Assembly (NCBI GenBank): GCA_030648675.1 | Contig: JAUSGV010000170.1 | Location: forward strand, 1-9,876 | From: Dehalococcoidales bacterium | GTDB taxonomy: Bacteria; Chloroflexota; Dehalococcoidia; Dehalococcoidales; UBA2162 | Length of the DNA: 9,876 bases | Reading direction: 5' to 3' | Shown: positions 6,516-9,876 of the stretch, in pieces | Layout: each line of letters opens with the position of its first letter | How positions within the stretch are numbered: the first letter of the stretch is position 1 | Translations under genes and position numbers: made by a program | The notes under the pieces: model-generated | What the model was told of the DNA's origin: nothing | What the model saw: only the letters and a program-made list of their open reading frames with translations | Database searches by the model: none

Positions 6516-6537
6516 TCCGGCGAAAGCCGGAATCCAG
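6510..6537 (+). repeat. Palindromic repeat, copy 2
   Basis: TGTC, then stem ATTCCGGC with GCCGGAAT (6514-6521 and 6526-6533), a GAAA loop, then CCAG. It is the same as copy 1 except that one C:G pair has become G:C, which keeps the stem intact. It lies in the 144-base gap between menB and the CoA-transferase gene. Confidence 0.85.
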
Positions 6538-6560
6538 GACGTTTGACCGGTACCCCGCTT

Positions 6561-6606
6561 GGATTGCTTCGCCTTCCGATTTTGGCGGAATGGTCTCGCA
6601 ATGACA
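6561..6606 (-). repeat. Longer palindromic repeat of the TGTCATTGCGAG type
   Basis: On the minus strand it begins TGTCATTGCGAG and ends GAAGCAATCC. ATTGC pairs with GCAAT at the base, and CC-TTCCG pairs with CGGAA-GG further in, with bulges between. It shares the TGTCATT start and AATCC end with the shorter palindromes but has a longer middle. It faces copy 2 across 23 bases, so TGTCATT and AATGACA bracket a 97-base block. Repeats like this are common in many bacterial genomes. Confidence 0.7.
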
Positions 6607-6616
6607 TTTACGAGCA

Positions 6617-7810
6617 TCAGATAGCGCCCTTTTTCCTTAAATCTTCAATCTCTTTATCCGACAACCCCAGCATTTCGCGCAGGATACTATTCGTGTGTTC
6701 CCCCAGCCCCGGTGCCGCTCCCGCCGGCCCCGTCGTGCTCTCACTCATTTTAAACGGGGTGTTGGCCACCCGCCACGTACCTGTGGAAGCATTAGGAATT
6801 GCGGCTATCATACCCCTGTAGAGCACTTGCTCGTCTTCCGTTACTTCTTTCACGTTGTTTACCGGAGCGCAGGAGATACCGGCCTCGGTAAAGACCCGGA
6901 GCCAGTGTGCGGCGGGTTTCGTGCTGAAAGTGGTTTGCAAAAGCTCGGTCAGACTATCGACGTTCCGGTTTCGGTCGTTGTTGCTCCGGAAACGGGCGTC
7001 TTCGCCCAGGTCGGGACGTCCCATAACGCGGCAGAAATACTCCCAGTCCTCCGGCCGGTTGGTGAATATCGCGGCGGCGAAATAATGGTCGCTCGCGGAG
7101 AAGACCTGGAACGGAGCGGCCATCGGGTTTCTCGTGCCTACCGGGCCTGGGATTCTCCCCGTTCCGAAATAGCGGGCGATCGGGTTTTCCATCATGGTAA
7201 CCTGGCAGTCGAGCATCGAAGTGTCGATATGCTGCCCTTCGCCCGTTTTTTGCCTCTGCCACAACGCGGATACGATCGACAATGCGGCAAAAATGCCGGC
7301 GGTGCTGTCGGCCAGGGAAGCTCCGGGACGAAGCGGTTCTCCGCCGGGCAGTCCGGTAATGCTCATCAACCCGCCCTTTGCCATTACCGTAATATCCAGC
7401 GCCGGACGTTTTGCCCATGGCCCGTCCTGCCCGTAACCGGATATGCTGGTGTATATCAGGCGGGGGTTGCTCTTTTTCAGCGTCTCGTAGTCCAGCCCGA
7501 ACCGTGCCATCGTGCCGGGGACGAAGTTTTCAACCAGTACGTCGAAGTGCTGTACAAGGTCGCGGAAAGTCTTCTGTCCTTCTTGTTTGGACAGGTCGAG
7601 TGTGATACTCTTTTTACCGCGGTTAATGCTGATGAAAAATACGCTGTCGCCGTTAATGGTCGGCTCGATGCTCCGCGACGGGTCGCCGGAGCCCGGGATC
7701 TCTACTTTGACTACCTCTGCTCCGAGGTCCGCAATAAGCATGGTGCAAAAAGGCCCGGCCAATATCCGGCTGACGTCGATTACTCGAATACCTTCCAGAG
7801 GTCGGTTCAT
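6617..7810 (-). CDS. CaiB/BaiF family class III CoA-transferase, candidate OSB CoA-transferase
   Basis: A 397-residue enzyme with the typical family opening PLEGIRVIDVSRILAGPF (4-21), LGAEVVKVE (29-37), NRGKKSITLDL (63-73) and NPRLIYTSISGYGQDGP (115-131). The expected catalytic aspartate is Asp168 in GASLADSTAG (163-172), close to Asp169 of formyl-CoA transferase. Class III enzymes move CoA between carboxylic acids through an aspartyl-CoA thioester, without ATP. I chose the ATG at 7810 because GGAGG lies four bases upstream; the frame is open 18 codons further but with no family match. It lies between menC and menB, where the OSB-CoA ligase gene menE would be expected, and no menE is in the window. 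Known relatives act on the similar aryl-succinate benzylsuccinate. The family is certain; the substrate is inferred, and a racemase or unrelated CoA-transferase remains possible. Confidence 0.93.
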   Translation of the reverse strand: MNRPLEGIRVIDVSRILAGPFCTMLIADLGAEVVKVEIPGSGDPSRSIEPTINGDSVFFISINRGKKSITLDLSKQEGQKTFRDLVQHFDVLVENFVPGTMARFGLDYETLKKSNPRLIYTSISGYGQDGPWAKRPALDITVMAKGGLMSITGLPGGEPLRPGASLADSTAGIFAALSIVSALWQRQKTGEGQHIDTSMLDCQVTMMENPIARYFGTGRIPGPVGTRNPMAAPFQVFSASDHYFAAAIFTNRPEDWEYFCRVMGRPDLGEDARFRSNNDRNRNVDSLTELLQTTFSTKPAAHWLRVFTEAGISCAPVNNVKEVTEDEQVLYRGMIAAIPNASTGTWRVANTPFKMSESTTGPAGAAPGLGEHTNSILREMLGLSDKEIEDLRKKGAI

Positions 7811-7834
7811 GCTGCCTCCAGCGGGGATAAATTC
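7811..7834. promoter_or_regulatory. 24-base divergent gap carrying two opposed ribosome sites
   Basis: Only 24 bases separate the CoA-transferase ATG (minus) from the menC GTG (plus). The minus strand has GGAGG four bases before its ATG, and the plus strand has GGGGAT nine bases before its GTG. There is no room for promoters, so each gene must be transcribed from inside or beyond its neighbour. Confidence 0.7.
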
Positions 7835-8983
7835 GTGAAGACTATTACCGGCATCGGCTGGCACGGGTATGCCGTACCTTTCCGTAAGCGGTTTGTGAAT
7901 GCCGGCTTTACGGCCGATACCAGATTTGGCTTGCTGATTTTTGTTCGCACCGGCGACGGTTTGATCGGCACCGGTGAAGCCTCTCCGGTGGGTGCCGGCA
8001 GTCCGGCAGAAGTGGAAGGCATCGCCGCCGCTTTACATAAGGTAGCCCCACGGATGGTGGATATCCCTCTCGATGCCGCCGATCGTCTTATCGTCGAGGG
8101 TTTACCGGCTCCGCTGGCTTTCGGGCTCGAAACGGCCTTAAAAGACGTTCGCGGACAGGAATCCGGCGTTCCATTAACCAAATTGTTTGGCGGCATGCCG
8201 ACGGCTGTACCGGTGAACGCCCTTGTTGTCTCGGAATCACCGAAGAAAGCGGCTGCCGAAGCGGCCGCTGCCGTGGCATCGGGTTTCAATTGCATCAAGC
8301 TCAAGGTCGGGAAAAACACTCTGGAAGAGGACGAGTCGGTAATTGCTACCGTGAGGCAGGCCGTCGGCCCCGAAGTGCTGTTGCGCGTTGATGCTAACCA
8401 GGCCTGGAGCGTCGAACGGGCGATCGAAGCGATCCAACTCTTTTCCCTGTACAAGATCGAATACGTGGAACAACCGGTGAAAGCGGACAACATTGCCGGT
8501 ATGGCTAGAGTCCGTGAGATGGTGCGAGTACCGCTTGCCGCGGACGAATCGCTGGGTTCATACCTTGATTTGCACCGTCTTTTCGACGCCGGTGCGGCCG
8601 ACATTTTTATCGTTAAAGCCGCCCGTCTCGGCGGCTTTCGGAAATCGCTGCTCATCGCGAAAGAGGCGATGGAACGCGGCCACCGGGTCGTGATCACATC
8701 GTCCCTGGAATCAGGCATCGGCATTGCCGCCGCGGCCCATATGGCGGCCGCTTTACCCCCGCAGCCCAAAGCCCACGGTCTAGCCACGGCACTATTGCTC
8801 GAGAATGACCTTCTTGACGGCGAATGGTTGCCCGCGAAAGGTTTCCTGGAAGTACCCGATAAACCCGGGCTTGGCTTCAAGGTCGATGCCGCGTCGCTCA
8901 AAAAGTACAGTTCCGGCGTCATTGGCTCGGCTGGCTCCCCGGTTGGGCTTGAGGTATACCTCGCAGGGTATCGGCCATCTTGA
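7835..8983 (+). CDS. menC: o-Succinylbenzoate synthase
   Basis: MenC dehydrates SHCHC to o-succinylbenzoate (OSB). The 382-residue protein belongs to the muconate-lactonizing subgroup of the enolase superfamily. Residues 1 to about 130 are the capping domain, and a TIM barrel follows. Catalytic parts are all present: KLK at 155-157, metal ligands Asp186 (LRVDANQAW), Glu212 (EYVEQPV) and Asp237 (PLAADESL), and Lys261 (IVKAARLGG). The GTG at 7835 follows GGGGAT and gives a normal N-terminus; the frame is open far upstream, but only as an antisense shadow. Dipeptide epimerases and N-succinylamino acid racemases look similar, so the men context decides. It is the only men gene on the plus strand: head to head with the CoA-transferase gene and overlapping menH tail to tail by 65 bases. 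Its last 22 residues lie in that overlap and look like an added tail. Confidence 0.9.
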   Translation: MKTITGIGWHGYAVPFRKRFVNAGFTADTRFGLLIFVRTGDGLIGTGEASPVGAGSPAEVEGIAAALHKVAPRMVDIPLDAADRLIVEGLPAPLAFGLETALKDVRGQESGVPLTKLFGGMPTAVPVNALVVSESPKKAAAEAAAAVASGFNCIKLKVGKNTLEEDESVIATVRQAVGPEVLLRVDANQAWSVERAIEAIQLFSLYKIEYVEQPVKADNIAGMARVREMVRVPLAADESLGSYLDLHRLFDAGAADIFIVKAARLGGFRKSLLIAKEAMERGHRVVITSSLESGIGIAAAAHMAAALPPQPKAHGLATALLLENDLLDGEWLPAKGFLEVPDKPGLGFKVDAASLKKYSSGVIGSAGSPVGLEVYLAGYRPS

Positions 8984-9791
8984 GAAAACGCAGTACCGCC
9001 CGGTTAAACATCTCCGGTTGCTCCAGGTGGACGGCGTGTCCGCTTTGAATCGCGATGAAGATATGACTTCGCGATATGGAATCGTGCATACGGCGGGCTA
9101 TATCGGAATATCTGGTGTCCTCTTCCCCGGCGATAAAAAGACAGGGGAATTCGACGCTCGATAATTTTTTATATAGCGGAGTTTGGATTCCCACGCCGAT
9201 TCCTCTCAGGCTGTTGGCTAATCCTTTAGTATAGTTCTTCAACCGTTCGGCTCGAAGTTTCCCCCTGATTTCCCGGGGAAGCCTGGTCTGGCTCCCGAAT
9301 ATAGACTGCGCCTCCCAGTAATCCACGAATTTCTGTATCGATCCTTTTTCAATTTTGTCCGCCAGAGCGTTGTCGCTTTCCTTCCGTGTTTTTCTTTCTT
9401 TGATATCGTCGATCCCGGCGGAAGCGCTTTCGACGGTCAGGCTGAGCACTCTTCCCTGAAGCGAAACCGCTGCCGCCAGAGCAATGCGGCCGCCCAGCGA
9501 ATACCCGAGCCAGTGTGCCTGTTTGACGTCCATCCGGTCGGCGATCTCTGCCAGTGCCTGGATGGTATGTTCCATGTCGGAGACTTTGGGATTGTCGGGA
9601 GCATCTGACTTGCCGTGCCCCTGTAATTCCGGGCGAATAACGCTGTAATCGTTTCCGGCGGCCTCGACAAAGGAGTCCCAAATCGCCGCACTTCCGGTAA
9701 AACCGTGAATAGCGATGATCGTATTCGGGCCGCTCCCCGAACGTTCGACGTTCAAACTGTGACCCTTAAGGGCATCGAGTGCGATACGCAT
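8919..9791 (-). CDS. menH: SHCHC synthase (alpha/beta hydrolase)
   Basis: MenH removes pyruvate from the MenD product SEPHCHC to give SHCHC, the substrate of MenC. The 290-residue alpha/beta hydrolase has HGFTGS (29-34) as the oxyanion-hole loop, the nucleophile elbow GYSLGG (96-101, Ser98), Asp225 in AGEEDTRYSDIA and His252 in SGHAVHLEQPE. VESASAGID (120-128), LPREIRGKLRAERLKNY (171-187) and GLANSLRGIGVG (190-201) are MenH-like runs that ordinary hydrolases lack. The ATG overlaps the stop of the upstream menD as TAATG, so the two are likely translationally coupled; GGGGAAGG lies just before it. Its 3' end overlaps the convergent menC by 65 bases, and the last 20 or so residues (RGIPQAQPGSQPSQ at the end) look like an unstructured extension. 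Confidence 0.93.
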   Translation of the reverse strand: MRIALDALKGHSLNVERSGSGPNTIIAIHGFTGSAAIWDSFVEAAGNDYSVIRPELQGHGKSDAPDNPKVSDMEHTIQALAEIADRMDVKQAHWLGYSLGGRIALAAAVSLQGRVLSLTVESASAGIDDIKERKTRKESDNALADKIEKGSIQKFVDYWEAQSIFGSQTRLPREIRGKLRAERLKNYTKGLANSLRGIGVGIQTPLYKKLSSVEFPCLFIAGEEDTRYSDIARRMHDSISRSHIFIAIQSGHAVHLEQPEMFNRAVLRFLKMADTLRGIPQAQPGSQPSQ

Positions 9792-9876
9792 TACCTTCCC
9801 CGTCCTTTGAGAGAAACACGGGAAAATACATTCTTCTTTATTTGCCGGTGCAATACCAGGTTCCGCTTCCTGTCTC
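9791..9876 (-). CDS. menD: C-terminal end of SEPHCHC synthase (5' part beyond window)
   Basis: The minus strand is open from the window edge to TAA at 9791-9793, giving 27 residues. DRKRNLVLHRQI resembles the conserved MenD C-terminus (a DR..N..LHR pattern followed by a hydrophobic helix). The stop overlaps the menH ATG by one base (TAATG), the usual menD-menH arrangement. MenD is the ThDP enzyme that joins isochorismate and 2-oxoglutarate just before the MenH step. Only the tail is visible, so the call rests on this short match plus position. Confidence 0.7.
   Translation of the reverse strand, partial: DRKRNLVLHRQIKKNVFSRVSLKGRGR

Noticed and set aside
6695..7834. Long plus-strand open frame running in frame into menC
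   Set aside because: It is antisense to the CoA-transferase gene, which has clear family motifs; the protein it would encode has no recognisable domain. Only the part from 7835 is menC.
7811..7864. Extra 18 codons at the N-terminus of the CoA-transferase
   Set aside because: They would overlap the menC start, lack family similarity, and the ATG at 7810 has GGAGG.
7807..8922. 371-residue minus-strand open frame opposite menC
   Set aside because: It is low-complexity (rich in Ser, Ala, Arg and Pro) and an antisense shadow of menC, whose catalytic residues are all present.

Overview
The window looks like chromosomal DNA from an anaerobic or facultative bacterium that makes menaquinone and envelope amino-sugar glycans. 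The mixed gene style (a long glmS, a fused nucleotide-sugar enzyme, a CaiB/BaiF enzyme among men genes) would fit a Chloroflexota/Dehalococcoidia-like lineage. That placement is an impression, not a result. There is no rRNA, tRNA or CRISPR array.

Left part (1-3550): amino-sugar supply. A minus-strand gene runs off the left edge. It encodes a left-handed beta-helix acyltransferase of WbpD/WlbB type fused to a UDP-GlcNAc/ManNAc 6-dehydrogenase of WbpA type. It is divergent from glmS (plus strand, 1503-3281), whose product starts the UDP-GlcNAc pathway that would feed the fused enzyme. The 239-base gap between them holds a possible operator-like direct repeat and a possible glmS promoter so close to the ATG that the message would be nearly leaderless. 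A 71-residue excisionase/MerR-like helix-turn-helix protein follows glmS.

Right part (3656-9876): a menaquinone cluster, almost all on the minus strand and visibly richer in GC. Read right to left, the genes follow the order of the pathway: end of menD, menH (SHCHC synthase), menC (OSB synthase, but on the plus strand), a CaiB/BaiF class III CoA-transferase, menB (DHNA-CoA synthase), menA (DHNA prenyltransferase), and last a YdjM-like membrane metal-hydrolase gene. No menE (OSB-CoA ligase) is present. The CoA-transferase sits exactly where menE would belong, which suggests it makes OSB-CoA by CoA transfer instead of with ATP. This is the most interesting inference from the window.

Interruptions: both gaps flanking menB contain small palindromic repeats of one family (TGTCATT, a stem-loop, then AATCC or a close variant). 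In the menA-menB gap two of them point inward around a frameshifted GIY-YIG nuclease gene, with an outer perfect 11-base inverted repeat. This looks like the remains of a small mobile cassette. The repeat ends may also supply -35-like sequences for menA and menB.
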